From: Tritrichomonas musculus
Taxonomy: Eukaryota > Parabasalia > Tritrichomonadida > Tritrichomonadidae
Assembly (NCBI GenBank): GCA_039105265.1
Contig: JAPFFF010000011.1
Location: 744,001-808,000 of the forward strand
Length of the DNA stretch: 64,000 bases
Reading direction: 5' to 3'
The notes beneath the pieces were generated by a model. That model was not told where the DNA came from. It was given only the letters and a program-made list of their open reading frames with translations, and did not search any database. The position numbers and the translations under genes are program-made. This document shows positions 20,803 to 32,700 of the stretch, piece after piece. Each line of letters begins with the position of its first letter. Within the stretch, counting starts at the first letter, position 1.

Positions 20803-21900
20803 ATGAGTAGAGTCAAGTTCAATACCATTGATGAAGTCTATGCTAACTACCCCACCAAGTCCCTACCTAAATTCAAACGCATAGCCAATCGTTATGGTTT
20901 CACTGATGATGAAGCTAAACACTATCTCAACACAATGGTTGTACACGATCAACGCAAGCCCAAACCTAAGTTCATGCATATATATTCGAAGCTACCACAT
21001 GCATTTCAAATGGACACGTTCATTGATCATAAAGCAGCAGGCCAACCTAACTACTTAATACTAATCAACATCAACACACGTAAAGCATATGCTTATATGA
21101 TACATGGTAAGGGTGCTAATGAAATACACAGAGCACTTAATGAGTTCATCAAAGTTGAACCTCAATGCAAAGCCATTATGTCAGATGAAGATGCTGCTTA
21201 TTTATCAAACACTGTGCTTGACTTCATGCAACAACATAACATCATATATACAACCACAACTGATAACGATCATAACAAGCTTGGCATTATCAACCGCTTC
21301 ATGAGAACGATACGTGATATGCGATTCAATCAACCAAAGCTAAGTGTACTACAGATAGTTGACTCATACAATGACATGCCACATGGTTCACTACATAACA
21401 AGTCACCCAATGATATCACTCAAGATGACGAGTTAACATACATACATGAGATGCAACATCAAGTTAATCCATATGATTTCAAACCAGGTGACAGAGTTAG
21501 GATAGTGTTTGATGCAAATCCATTCGTTAAACATCGTTCGAACCTATCTAAAGTTGCATACACAGTTGATTCTAATGATGGTAACCAATTCTTGATACGA
21601 TCTACAGATGGATCTGTCAATACAATGCCAGGTTACAAACTCGTTAAAGCAGCTAACAACATTCCATTAGCAACCACACTTGATGATGGCAAACGTGGTG
21701 TGGTTAAATCAATCACATCATATAACAAATCAAAAGACACATACAATATCATATATGATCTAGGCAATGGTTCAACAATGAAAGACACTATCCCATCTAA
21801 GAACATGCGTGAAGGTCACCCAACTAAGCTCTCAACAATGGAACGACAGTACTGGCTTAAACGAAAGACCATACCAGATCACATTAAGAAGTTCATCTAA
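20803..21900 (+). CDS. Retroviral-type (rve) integrase (365 aa)
   Basis: RNase H-fold core with QMDTFID (Asp71), ILININTRKAYAY, and SDEDAAYLSN (Asp128). At the exact D35E spacing stands Asn164 in LGIINRFMRTIRD, where the family normally has Glu (VERFNRT). The C-terminus has an SH3-like module (KPGDRVRIVFD, about 225-285) and a second chromo/Tudor-like module (GVVKSITSYNKSKDTYNIIYD, about 295-340) likely to contact DNA or chromatin. It would insert the element, producing the TGAGA duplication seen here. No HHCC zinc motif is visible. TCAAATG start context; it follows the capsid-associated gene by 26 bp. Confidence 0.9.
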   Translation: MSRVKFNTIDEVYANYPTKSLPKFKRIANRYGFTDDEAKHYLNTMVVHDQRKPKPKFMHIYSKLPHAFQMDTFIDHKAAGQPNYLILININTRKAYAYMIHGKGANEIHRALNEFIKVEPQCKAIMSDEDAAYLSNTVLDFMQQHNIIYTTTTDNDHNKLGIINRFMRTIRDMRFNQPKLSVLQIVDSYNDMPHGSLHNKSPNDITQDDELTYIHEMQHQVNPYDFKPGDRVRIVFDANPFVKHRSNLSKVAYTVDSNDGNQFLIRSTDGSVNTMPGYKLVKAANNIPLATTLDDGKRGVVKSITSYNKSKDTYNIIYDLGNGSTMKDTIPSKNMREGHPTKLSTMERQYWLKRKTIPDHIKKFI

Positions 21901-21906
21901 TATCAA

Positions 21907-22770
21907 ATGAGTCAACATAAAAACGTTATGAATGAAGTTAAACATCTTATTCAAGAGTCGTTACGTAAAAACCAACGTGATATTGAGATGGCATTGATTA
22001 AACCACTAAGTGAAGAGTATCCATTCTCATCAAATGGTATCTACTTTTTAATTGGTAAGATGGGCGCTGGTAAATCATTCTGGATATGGTCACACATCAT
22101 GATAACTGAACGACTATTTGCTAAGCCATACTATAGTAAGATCATCTTCTGTTCAACGTCGGGCAAACTTGATAAGACAGCTGAAGTACTATCCAAAAAT
22201 GTTAAGACACCCATTGAATACATCAAAGAAGAACATCTATTGCCATATCTCAAGCGTCATCTCAAACGCAAACTCAAGTACTACGCTATGGTTAAACATG
22301 TGTTATCAAAAATGGTTGACACCAATGAGGAGATGGCGAGAATCATTTCAAAGCATTCATTAAGTGAGATTGAAGATAGGATTGCATACATAGCAAATAA
22401 GCTAGTTAAATATCAAACAGCTTCATACCCATACAACACACTGCTGGTTCTTGATGATGCAGCTGGATCACCACTACTTAAGAATGGCAACAGTGAACTA
22501 TGTCGTTTACTAACTAAGACACGTCATTACAACTTAACCTGTATCATAGCAGTGCAAACACTTCGATTCGTTCATCTCAACGTTAAACGTTTAGCTACTG
22601 ACATCATATGCTATAGTGGCTTCAGTAAAGAGGATTTCACATCAATGCTACAGCAAACACCTAACAATCTTGACATTAAATCAACTACAGAAGCATACCT
22701 CAATCATAAAGGCCAACACGATAAATTCATAATCAATATCACAGCCAATCAATCACACTTTGAAGTTTAA
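21907..22770 (+). CDS. A32/FtsK-HerA-type DNA packaging ATPase (287 aa)
   Basis: Walker A GKMGAGKS at residues 50-57 and Walker B NTLLVLDDAAG near 180. A sensor-type CIIAVQT follows, and KTRHYNLTCI is conserved with the Mav-E copy. This is the genome-packaging ATPase of Polintons, virophages and NCLDV, which pumps DNA into the capsid. It starts at a TCAAATG 6 bp after the integrase stop, suggesting tight packing. About 65% identical by eye to 49980-50837. Confident assignment. Confidence 0.9.
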   Translation: MSQHKNVMNEVKHLIQESLRKNQRDIEMALIKPLSEEYPFSSNGIYFLIGKMGAGKSFWIWSHIMITERLFAKPYYSKIIFCSTSGKLDKTAEVLSKNVKTPIEYIKEEHLLPYLKRHLKRKLKYYAMVKHVLSKMVDTNEEMARIISKHSLSEIEDRIAYIANKLVKYQTASYPYNTLLVLDDAAGSPLLKNGNSELCRLLTKTRHYNLTCIIAVQTLRFVHLNVKRLATDIICYSGFSKEDFTSMLQQTPNNLDIKSTTEAYLNHKGQHDKFIINITANQSHFEV

Positions 22771-22782
22771 CGAATTACAAAC

Positions 22783-23187
22783 ATGGGATTCAAAAATTTC
22801 ATTACCAGTGGATGGAACAGATTAAAAAGCGATATTCATCAAGGATTGACTGGTGCAAAGAACGTAGCACACCGCATATGGAACGCTACTAAGAAGGGAT
22901 TGGTTGGTGCAAAGAACTATGCTATGAACAACCCTAAAGCAGTTGGCAATATACTACATGCTATCACACCATTTGCAACAGCATTCAATCCAACGTTAGG
23001 TGCAATCACTACAGCAGGTGCCAATATATTCAGTCACATGCCAAAGGGGTCGGTCACAGATAAGCTAGTTAAAATCAGTGAACAGTTTGCACGTGGTGAG
23101 TTGAAACCAAGTGGATCGCCATCAGCACAAGCAGCAGCTGACTCACGTAAGAGAACACACAACGCAGTACCATTTAGAAGTGTTTAA
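22783..23187 (+). CDS. Small basic virion-like protein (134 aa)
   Basis: It begins MGFKNFITSGWNRLKSD, an amphipathic helix, and carries two copies of a short repeat (LTGAKNVAHRIWNATKKG, LVGAKNYAMNNPK). A hydrophobic Ala/Thr/Gly-rich segment (about 58-85) and a basic tail (SRKRTHNAVPF) follow. The Mav-E counterpart at 50873 has the same position between ATPase and capsid genes. The layout recalls adenoviral membrane-active/core proteins, but that is analogy and no family is assigned. Confidence 0.6.
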   Translation: MGFKNFITSGWNRLKSDIHQGLTGAKNVAHRIWNATKKGLVGAKNYAMNNPKAVGNILHAITPFATAFNPTLGAITTAGANIFSHMPKGSVTDKLVKISEQFARGELKPSGSPSAQAAADSRKRTHNAVPFRSV

Positions 23188-23197
23188 CGAGGTGTAA

Positions 23198-23413
23198 ATG
23201 AGTTTCAACACAAGAACTAATGCATATAGATCGAACAATTCAGTTATCGTATCTGGACCTGGTACGATGTATAATGAAGTAACTAGACCTAGATCAAATA
23301 CCAAACAATATTATGCTAATACTAACACACATGATGTAACCGCACCATATATAAAGTCAAGTAATAGTCGCAAATCAAAGTCAAGTAATAAACGCAAATC
23401 ATCACGTAAGTGA
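23198..23413 (+). CDS. Small Ser/Asn/Lys-rich protein (71 aa)
   Basis: Unrecognised. The tail is a repeated basic serine-rich run (SSNSRKSKSSNKRKSSRK), typical of DNA-binding or core proteins. The centre has GPGTMYNEVTRP, which resembles GTTGCMYNEST in the Mav-E protein at 53691, so the two may be related. Lies 10 bp after the preceding gene. Confidence 0.5.
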   Translation: MSFNTRTNAYRSNNSVIVSGPGTMYNEVTRPRSNTKQYYANTNTHDVTAPYIKSSNSRKSKSSNKRKSSRK

Positions 23414-23446
23414 ACATTATTGACTTTTTATTTTTGTGTATTTCAA

Positions 23447-24115
23447 ATGTCCAAATATGTTACTGGCATGAAGCGCAATCAAATCATTCAACGTTGGTTG
23501 CAAGGCATTGATGATGAACAATATGAAGTGTTCCCTACTAAGAAAGAGGGTAAGTACATTGTTAAACAACGAAAGCAACCACTCATTCATAGAGATAAAT
23601 CATCAGACAACCTCAATGGTATGCTTGAATCAAGTGATAACTCCAATGTTAACTCAAGTGATAACTGCATCAGAGATGTAGCTGCTGGCAAAGTCAGTAA
23701 CTCCAATGATAAACCGCCATCACAACATGAGGAAGCACAACCTACGCATACACCAACACGCATACCTAATAGAGTCAAACAACATTCAACACAACATACA
23801 ACATCACCACCACATCAAGTTGCCACACATGATACAACCATTAACTTAGAGATACTTGAACAGCTACGTTCATTAGGTGAAGAGCTACGTAATGATCGCT
23901 TCAAGCGTGAACAAAAACAATACATTAAACATGTCGTTAATAAAGAATTATCAAAGCCACGCATACGAAGTAAGTACGTACCTGATCTATTACCAACTGA
24001 TGATATACATGACCCACCACATGAATCACCACATGATCCATCTCATGACCCACCACAAGAATCACCTGATGTTATTGAATCAACACCATCGTTTAGATCG
24101 CGTATCAGGCGTTAG
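23447..24115 (+). CDS. Conserved Maverick protein before the capsid gene (222 aa)
   Basis: Start taken at 23447 (TTTCAAATG after a T-tract) because the Mav-E homologue (51411) begins at the same point. Conserved N-terminus: RNQIIQRWLQGIDDEQYEVFPTKKEGKYIVKQR. A low-complexity middle and a conserved helical block (TINLEILEQLRSLGEELR...REQKQYIKHVVNKELSKPRIR) follow, then a Pro/His/Asp repeat tail (HDPPHESPHDPSHDPP). Position directly upstream of the major capsid gene in both elements suggests a scaffold or internal virion protein. Function unknown. Confidence 0.6.
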   Translation: MSKYVTGMKRNQIIQRWLQGIDDEQYEVFPTKKEGKYIVKQRKQPLIHRDKSSDNLNGMLESSDNSNVNSSDNCIRDVAAGKVSNSNDKPPSQHEEAQPTHTPTRIPNRVKQHSTQHTTSPPHQVATHDTTINLEILEQLRSLGEELRNDRFKREQKQYIKHVVNKELSKPRIRSKYVPDLLPTDDIHDPPHESPHDPSHDPPQESPDVIESTPSFRSRIRR

Positions 24116-24150
24116 CTTATGTAATACATTCGTATTTTTAATTCATCCAA

Positions 24151-25767
24151 ATGACATTCAACGCAGAAGTCCTACACAAGACATCAGCTGAAGTTAACAC
24201 TCAAGTTGCAAGCTACTTTGACGTAGTTGATAATGCAATCGCCATGTCAGATACCAATAAGAAGTACGTCATTGATGCACAAGCTTCATACAGTCCATCT
24301 GCACCTATCCATGCAGGGTCATTCACCACATTCATCATCAGTCCAACATGTGATAACACTGCAGATATATATAATGGCTTCATCAAAGCGAATATGAGAC
24401 TTAGTGGTACGTTATCGACTGCATTACAAGCTGACTTAAGTAATGTTGATAACCATGCTTTTAATGGTATATGGGTTGGCTTTAAAGATGCAATGGATGC
24501 TGTTGAAAAGTATGAGATCCTTGCTAATGGCATATCAATATACACTCAAAACTTCGGTCCAGAAGAATCATTCTTAACTGCATGTGGTGATAACGAAGCA
24601 AGTAAACGAGGTGATGTCTATTCTAAAGCCCGTCATAAGGATATATTCAAACGCAAATTTGATCAAGCACGTTGTGGTTTCTTCGTTAAACTTGCTAATG
24701 GTGGTAATGCAATCAATAACATTAACATACCACTTAAGATTGACTTGCGAAGGTTCTTACCATTGAGCAACATCAAATATCTACCTGCATTCGCTGGTAA
24801 GCTTGAACTCAAGATTATGTTTGGTGTACAGGGTCTTGTATATTGTCCAGTTGGTATACCAGATGAGTTGATTAATGATGTAGCCAACTACAAATTGCTA
24901 AGTGATTTACCACCAATCACTAATGAGTTTACTCAAGCTGGCAGTCAATGCACTATATGGTTTAACAAAGACAATAATGATGCGAATAAGCTCGTTGTAG
25001 GTAACACTACATTCACACCAAGTCGAACATATGAAGTTACTGATTGCTATAGTGTCATACCTAACTTCGGCATTGACAACGATATATATCAAGCGCTTGT
25101 TCAACGTTACACGCAACAGGAACTCATCTTTCCAACGCAGATACTCACATTCACAACGATGAGTAAGCAACTAGCTGCTGGCCATTGTTCATCAACTCAA
25201 ACAATCACACCACGATTTGTTGATTCAATCTTCTTTCTATTTCCATTTAATGCAACACATCATACTGTATTTAAGAATCCACTGTTTACCAACTTCCAAC
25301 TGCGATGTGGTGGTTATGGCGTAGTACCAACCATTCCATTTGCAACAAATGGTAGTGATCCAATGTTCATTGAACTATGTCAGAATGCTATGAATGTTAA
25401 CGGTGAACAAACAGGTTTTAATAAAGAGGTCGTTCAATCATTAGTTAATACACGACCTTATGATGAATCACTTGGTAGAGTCAGTTATGATCGTACATCA
25501 TTCTTCATTGGGTTACCAACTGAGACAGACAACACATTCCAACAAGGTCAAACATCAAACACGCCAATCACATATGAAATAGTATGTGACTTACCTGCTC
25601 AAGTACGTAATATTGCTGACAATGGTGATGTAGCAAACGCATATATCAACAACACAACACCACCATTAATGGCATTGTTACAAGACACTGTCATATCAAT
25701 TCATGTTCAACCCAATGGTATGCCACCTGTTGTTGAGATGGGTTCGTATGACATTACAAGCAGATAA
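24151..25767 (+). CDS. mcp: Major capsid protein, double jelly-roll type (538 aa)
   Basis: Well conserved with the 525-residue Mav-E protein (52063-53640) along its whole length. Examples: QVASYFDVVDNAIAMSDTNK, YEILANGISIYTQNFG, IDLRRFLPLSNIKYLPAFAGKLELKI, NGEQTGFNKEV, FFIGLPTETDNTFQQG and VQPNGMPP. Length, beta-rich sequence, low charge and position after the ATPase fit the Polinton double-jelly-roll hexon. The fold is inferred from family knowledge and context, not seen directly. Full length, no breaks. Confidence 0.75.
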   Translation: MTFNAEVLHKTSAEVNTQVASYFDVVDNAIAMSDTNKKYVIDAQASYSPSAPIHAGSFTTFIISPTCDNTADIYNGFIKANMRLSGTLSTALQADLSNVDNHAFNGIWVGFKDAMDAVEKYEILANGISIYTQNFGPEESFLTACGDNEASKRGDVYSKARHKDIFKRKFDQARCGFFVKLANGGNAINNINIPLKIDLRRFLPLSNIKYLPAFAGKLELKIMFGVQGLVYCPVGIPDELINDVANYKLLSDLPPITNEFTQAGSQCTIWFNKDNNDANKLVVGNTTFTPSRTYEVTDCYSVIPNFGIDNDIYQALVQRYTQQELIFPTQILTFTTMSKQLAAGHCSSTQTITPRFVDSIFFLFPFNATHHTVFKNPLFTNFQLRCGGYGVVPTIPFATNGSDPMFIELCQNAMNVNGEQTGFNKEVVQSLVNTRPYDESLGRVSYDRTSFFIGLPTETDNTFQQGQTSNTPITYEIVCDLPAQVRNIADNGDVANAYINNTTPPLMALLQDTVISIHVQPNGMPPVVEMGSYDITSR

Positions 25768-25826
25768 ATGAATTAACTAAATCACATTATCATTTTTAAC
25801 ATTAATCACTGTTTGCTTTGATTCAA

Positions 25827-26015
25827 ATGTCATCACATAGTGTTCAAGTCATGTCGTACAAACAACATGTAACTAAGCAACAACCCATCACACAACCTAA
25901 GTTCAAGCACCCAGCTACACATCATAAAGAGAACCTATCAGCAGTTGATGGGAAAGCTAATAAGGTTAATGCAAAGCAATTAATATTGTATAAAGATGAT
26001 GTCAACTCATATTAA
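25827..26015 (+). CDS. Small Lys/Gln/His-rich protein (62 aa)
   Basis: ATG at 25827 in a TTCAAATG context after a T-rich leader. Basic, with no recognised domain. The end (LSAVDGKANKVNAKQLILYKDD) is faintly like the end of the Mav-E gene 53691 (LAAIQGLANERDKANLIYNKP), which also follows the capsid gene. Probably a small virion protein. Confidence 0.45.
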   Translation: MSSHSVQVMSYKQHVTKQQPITQPKFKHPATHHKENLSAVDGKANKVNAKQLILYKDDVNSY

Positions 26016-26080
26016 CTTAACGAAACATCATGAGTGTATTAACTTAACAGATTGTGTAAAAATGTTTTTGTTTAATTCAA

Positions 26081-26605
26081 ATGATTAAGAAGCGACCACT
26101 AAACAATGGTGTAAATGCAAACGTCAGTCTTGAGCCAGCAGCTGCAGCACAATCAAACAACAATATTAACAACAACATATTCATCAACAAGCGTGATGAT
26201 GGCAAAGAAGATATCGTTATCACACGTGATATTCAACTTGATACACCACATGATAGTATTGATGTTGATGTTAAGGTACTCATACTTGAAACGTATGCTA
26301 AGATACTACTTGACAATGACAAAGCATTGATCAGCAATCTCATCAGTAAGCGCACTATCATCGTACCACAGCAAGCATTAGCAGCAATCATCAAGGCAGT
26401 CACTCATGGTGAGGTTGAGATATATGTCGATGACAACCCTGGTTGTTGTGTAGGTAAAGCATCACCCATTCAAAAGGTAGACGCCATTAAGATAATCAAA
26501 GATAATGGTGAGATTGTTACTGACTTCAAACAGGTATACAATAAAGAGTTCAATGATCTCGTTAATGTTTATCACTTATGTTTGAAGTATGTTGTTGTAT
26601 GTTGA
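26081..26605 (+). CDS. Conserved Maverick accessory protein (174 aa)
   Basis: Family member also at 55200 (Mav-E) and 4760 (Mav-A). N-terminus NAxVSLEPAAAAQS with an Asn-rich run, then KRDDGKEDIVITRDI and a ~110-residue conserved domain (LETYAKILLDNDKALISNLISK ... IIVPQQALAAII ... CCVGKASPIQKVDAIKII ... FKQVYNKEF). It ends just before an internal tandem repeat array and the convergent fibre gene. TCAAATG context. Unnamed family; kept in three elements, so functional. Confidence 0.6.
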   Translation: MIKKRPLNNGVNANVSLEPAAAAQSNNNINNNIFINKRDDGKEDIVITRDIQLDTPHDSIDVDVKVLILETYAKILLDNDKALISNLISKRTIIVPQQALAAIIKAVTHGEVEIYVDDNPGCCVGKASPIQKVDAIKIIKDNGEIVTDFKQVYNKEFNDLVNVYHLCLKYVVVC

Positions 26606-26688
26606 GTCATCACTCAAGTCATCACTCAAGTCATCACTCAAGTCATCACTCAAGTCATCACTCAAGTCATCATTCAAGTGATAGCTCA
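26606..26688. repeat. 12-bp tandem repeat between convergent genes
   Basis: About six copies of GTCATCACTCAA, slightly decayed at the right end. The unit is nearly the same as the TIR subterminal repeat (CTCATGTCATCAC), so the same motif occurs at both ends and inside the element. Confidence 0.7.
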
Positions 26689-26723
26689 AGCAGTATATAA
26701 AAACATAGGAGTTATTTTTACGT

Positions 26724-29700
26724 TCACAACAATGTATGTATTACATTCTTAGTGTTATCTTCAAGTAAGATACCATTTGATGTAAAGAATGTAGAATTAA
26801 TGTTTATGTAATTAGCTGTTGCATTTATTGCGAAATTGCTACTACTTAATGGAAATTCAATATTGTTTAACCAGATCTTAGTTGGTTCACATTGATATTC
26901 AAACTTAGGTGTATTATTAACGTTGAATGATATATTGATTTTGATTTCCCTTTCACTAGCAACATTATCTTTGGTTTCATTATAAGTCAAATAGAGTGTT
27001 CCATCATATGCGTCAAGTTGTTTCTCGAATTGATAACGAATGATATTACTATTCGCTACGCTGAATGTGTACTTGATTCGTGTTAAGCTATTCACCAATG
27101 CATCTAACCTAGCTCTTAATGATTCATTCTCATGCTGTAGATTTGTTATCTGATTAGTCATTGTTACTAATTTAGCAACATGATCACCTACTATATAAGA
27201 TAGATCTTGATAAGATTTAGCATATGAATCCAACTCACTCTTCAATGCATATCCATCGAGATCATCTATAGTAACATAATCATCTGGCATATCACTCTTC
27301 AACATGTACTCATTCAATGTTGATGTCAACTGTGATGTCGTAACATGATTGGTTGGTATCTCACTCTTCAATGCTATTTTATCATGCTTCAATATTTTTT
27401 CCGCTGATATTAATTTGGTATCAAAATAGTCTTCCCCATTATCGATGTAAAAGCATTGACCATTACTATCGCTTTTATAATAGATCAAGTTATAGGTTGT
27501 TCCATCAATTTCAACATCGACATTAACTCCATCTTCAGTAATAACACCATCATAGTCAAATGTATAGTCAAACACTTTTACAAAGCCATCGTTATTTGAT
27601 ATTGTTCCAACAAGGTGAATTCCATTAGTCAATGTTATTTTGACTTCCCACGATCCAGAGCTATCTTGTACGTTTTCAAATGGCACATCGACAGCATCGT
27701 TATATATCAAATCTGTCTTTAATCGATAATTAGATAAATCATTCATGTTAATCATATTGTTTTTTAATTCATCCAATGCTGTGTTAACCTCATCAACAGT
27801 TGGAAAGTCATTCAACGTTTTAGCAAGTGACTCATCGTTCAACTCAAGTTGAGCACGTAATGAATCAATGCTTTTATTCACTGCGTCAATGTCACATGTA
27901 TATGCTAAATCATTCGTTGTAAGTGTCAATTGTCTAACCGATGTGTTTTCTTTAACAGTTATGCTTGTGACCTGTACATTGTGTGGGTTGTTAATCGTAA
28001 TGACGTTGCCACTCATCGTTGCCGTTGGAAATGTATCTGTACCATTGAACTCAGCTATTGCATCATCCACAATGTTGATTGTAACATATTGTTCATCATA
28101 GTCAATGTCATTGAACTCGCTAATCGTTCTAACCATGAGTTTGACTTTAAGTACACCACTTGTGATTGTGTCTTCAGCTATGAGTTGAATTGTTTTACCG
28201 TCAACCTTGCCAACAACATCAATGGTATCATTACGTGCTAACTCATTCTTGTTAACATAACCATCCATCTGAACAGATACATCACTGATTGCATTTGCCA
28301 ATGCTTTGATGGTTGGCTTGAGTGTATGTCTGAATCGTTTACACATGTCCATTGTTGATGTCAATGTCATTGCCACTTTAGATGGATCATCGAGTTCATC
28401 ACTGAAGTTCATCTCAGTTACTGGTATGTATTCTTCATCACACCATTGAGCTATCTTAGTAAGCTTGTCATGAGTGCTAACTTGAGCTTCATCTTGAGTT
28501 GCATCGTTAGTTACACTTAACGTTGCCGTCTTAGCACCACTAACTAAGTCACCGAAGAATATATCAGAGCCAATATCAGGTAGTTCATCAGTCAGCTTAC
28601 CTACCATGTCATCCAATACATCAGCTCCAACATCACTAGCTTTAGTTATGGTGTTAACTAACTCACGACCACCTGATTTGACAGCTGAACCAACACCCTT
28701 CGTTGCAAATGATAATGCTTTACCAGCAACACCTATGCCAGTGGCACCTAACACACAGCCAACAGCACCTAACGCAATACCAACATTTGCTTTCATATCA
28801 ATCTTATCAACTTCCTTCTCAAGGTATTTAGTCTTAGCTTGTTGGTCAGTCATCTGCGAGCCAAGTGCATCAACCTTAGATTGCACTTCCTTAACATCAT
28901 ACGATACTACATCAACGTTGTTAGTAACGAGATTCAAGTCAGATCTCATTGTAGTGATATTGTCAGCAGTGATTATCTTCGATGATGTAATGTTGAAGTC
29001 AGTGTATAGTGTTGTAGCTGAGTTTGGATTAGGTGACACTTCATAGAACTGTTGCTTGATGATGTATTCGAATGCATTTGTAGATGGATCCCAATTAACT
29101 TCATCAATAGGATCAGTATAATCATGACGAAGGTATAATGCAATATCACGTGGTGTTAAGCCATCATCATTGCTGGTTTGAGTGGGTGTCTTACTCCATA
29201 CATATGCCACTCTTTCGACTGTATCAAGTGCTCCACTTAAATCAACGTATCCTCTATCATATACATCATTTTTATTATGAACTTCACCGACTGTGAATGA
29301 TAACCTCATGGTATGCTCTTGATGTGGCAACGTCAAGTCAAGGTATAGTAATTCAATGTCGCTTACTTTGAGTGTTGATGTTGAGTAATTATTATATGTA
29401 CAACTCATTGCAACCAAATCATAACCATCCATCGTTGCACCATTGAGTATAAATGAATAGCCAATGTTGAGTTCATACTCAGATGCATTAACCAATCTAC
29501 CATCACGCAACTTAATCAGTACCTCATACTTACCATCATTGCGGCATGTGTTGAGTAGTGAATATGCTAAGCCACGTGTTTTGTCTTCAGGTATTGCTCT
29601 GTAATTCAACGTATCACGCTTGACTGCAACCATACAACCAGTTGAACCATAGTTATCTGCCTTAGGATCACGTGTTTTACACTTGCTGATGACCTTGCTT

Positions 29701-32700
29701 TGGAACCTACCTTGAATACTGTCACCAACCCACTTGTTACCATCCCATGTCAATGCCCATGTGTTGCCAAAGCAGTACTCACTAAATTTGAACGTTAAGT
29801 TGGTTGGTATGTCATACGTTGATGGTATCTTATACACCATTCGATAGCACTCACATTCATACTCAAGTTGTTCATTCGCAAACATGTCAGTGTACTTAAC
29901 ATGTTCATCATAGTCAATCATTGATGGTCGATAGAAGTAATATGTGTCAGAGCGTTGTAACTTCAATGCATTAGTTGCATCTATGATGTCACACTTGATG
30001 GTTGGCTTGCATGATACCAATGCATCTGATGAGAGTAGGTTGTGAATCACTATGTCACCATTCAAGAAGCGTATGTATGGTTCAATATTGAAGTCACTTG
30101 CAAACATTATCTCAGGATCATCTCGTTTGCGTGTTGAGTATGTGCAACAATCACGTGCTACGTTGTGTGTCAACTCTGGGCAGATGAACTTACCATCTTT
30201 AGCTGATATGATGAAGTCATTTAAGATGTTACCTTGCCAATCAAATAATAACATGTTGCGTAAGTGAATCTTAAACACATCAACTGGTTTGGTAGCAGCA
30301 GTGAGTTTGTTTTTGAGTGTGGTTGGTAGTGTTATCTTCATGATTATGACTGGATCATTAACTGGATCATCAACATTCGTTTCACTGCTAACAGTTGGCG
30401 TATACACTGTTATGTCATCATGCTTGACGTAGTAATCAGGATAACCTTCAACTGCATTAAACTCACCTGAACTTGGTAGCTGACCTGATGATTTACTTTC
30501 AACATCTTTGATCTTATACGCGAGCAATGCAAGTGGACCTTTGATGGTATCTCTGAATGCTTTACATATGTTTACACATGAGTTTAATGAGATTGCCTCA
30601 TTTGTATCATCAGGTAATGATATATCAATGCCATTGCCAGTGCACCACTCAATGATTGCATCAAGACCATCATCATAAGTGGAGTATGTTGCATTATCAA
30701 CTTCAGAAAGTAATGCAAGTGTTTCTTCACCTGCTTTGTGAATCAAACGAGGGATGTATAACAACACATCAACGATTGGAATTAATATGGATGAACCACG
30801 TCCAACGATAATACGGTTAGTTGAATTAGGATTATCTAATAACCATTCAATGTTATTGTTGATGCGTTCTATTCGATCAGTGATGTTTGATATGAAGCCA
30901 CGTAATGTTTGACGTATTGTTTGCTGCTGTTCATCATGTTGACGTACCCATGCTATGTCACTATCAGTGAGTACGAGACTGGTATGTGGATTGGAAATGG
31001 TTATGTGATTATCATCTATTGATACTTGATTGAGATGTCTACGATCAATCACGCCAATGACGTTGTTATTATATAATACTTCAGTGTACTCCTCATCAGC
31101 ATCATTTAACGTTGGAACATGTGGTCTGAAGCGTATTGCTGGATTCTCAATGGTTAACCTACGTCGTTCATACCAAACCATCTGTTCAATGTCAGCCAAC
31201 GTGAGTGTTGTATTTGGAATTGTAACTGAGCCATCTGTAGTTGGTGTTAACTCATGAGTTGATACGACAACATTATGTTCGTTAGCAACTAACTCATGTA
31301 CTTCATCCTGTCCTGTTGCGTTGATATCACCTTGCTGCATACTGATGCCGTGTGAGTTGATCGTGATATTTGACTCAGGACTATGAATTGATATCTCATC
31401 ACTGCTAACATCAGTACTAACTGCTATTCTCACATCAATGACTGCTTGAATGGAACCATTCATGTCCCTCACTTCAGTCCAGCTAACTCCCATCTCATTA
31501 TCAACGTTGCGTGTGAATATATACTCTGGATGTGATGATTCAAATTGATACCTCTCATCTGGTTCCATGCGTTCGATCTGAGCTGCTGTATATACCGTAC
31601 CATTGTCATTGACACTCCACATTGAGTTGGTATTAACACTTCTCATTGTGCGTAAGCTTAATTGTTGTGATGTTAACGTGCTGCTTTCATTATCAATTCG
31701 TCTCATGTATATTATCTTATTAACACCCTTATCATTAACACGTGTTACATATATCAAGCCAAATCGATTGTCACCTACTCGTCTAACCATGATATCACCT
31801 ATTTGTGGACCTTCAATTGGATCGTATGTGTTCAAATCAAGTAGTTCATCTATTGATAGGTTTGATAATGATTCAATGGTATGATCACCGAATAATGGTT
31901 GACTAAAAGCTGATGTATTGGTAACTGTTTCATGAGTCAATCTAACGCATGGAATATTATTTACTTCTTCATTTGTATCATCTTCATCTAACTCCATCTC
32001 ATCAGTGTTAGTAATTGTATGATCGACAATGGTATTGTTGTTAGTTCGTTCTCTCCATCTGCGTCGCAACTCATGTATTGAATCAGTGAACGTTTGTAGT
32101 GATTGATATATCGTTCGTGTGTTATCAACTATGGTTGGTATACGATCGAATGTAAGTCCACCTGCAATTAATGTGGTAGTTGCATTACCTATTTGAGTTA
32201 ATGATTCTAATGCACTTAACACAAGTGCTGTTGCAGTTAATGATGATGTTGCTGCAGGTGTATCTGTTTGAGATGGTAGGTATCTGCTAAACTGTTGACC
32301 AAATGCATTAGCTGCATACTTAAGTAAGAACTGACCAACGATATCTATGCCTGGGAACTTGCCACCGCCGCCACCACCACCTGAACCACCACTAGGAAAG
32401 TCAGGGAAGTGAAAGTCTTCTGTATGAGTTGTGTTTAATGCCATACTCTCACTGTCAAATGAGAACTCAGATAATGCTGTTGCAATTTTAATAGCACCTG
32501 ACACAATGCTTAATACATTCTTAGTTATAGTTATATATTTTTGAAGGTCATTGACATAGTTATTGTATTTAGCTTGTAACCTCATCTGTTCTTGAATAGA
32601 ATTGATGATTGCTTTCAAGATAGCGTAGTCGTATGACAACACATCAAGTGTACCACCAACAACGTTAAGATCACGTCGCATTGTCATGATGTTATCAGCC

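Noticed and set aside
28606-29046. 146-residue frame antisense to the fibre gene
   Set aside because: Shadow of a well conserved coding region on the other strand.
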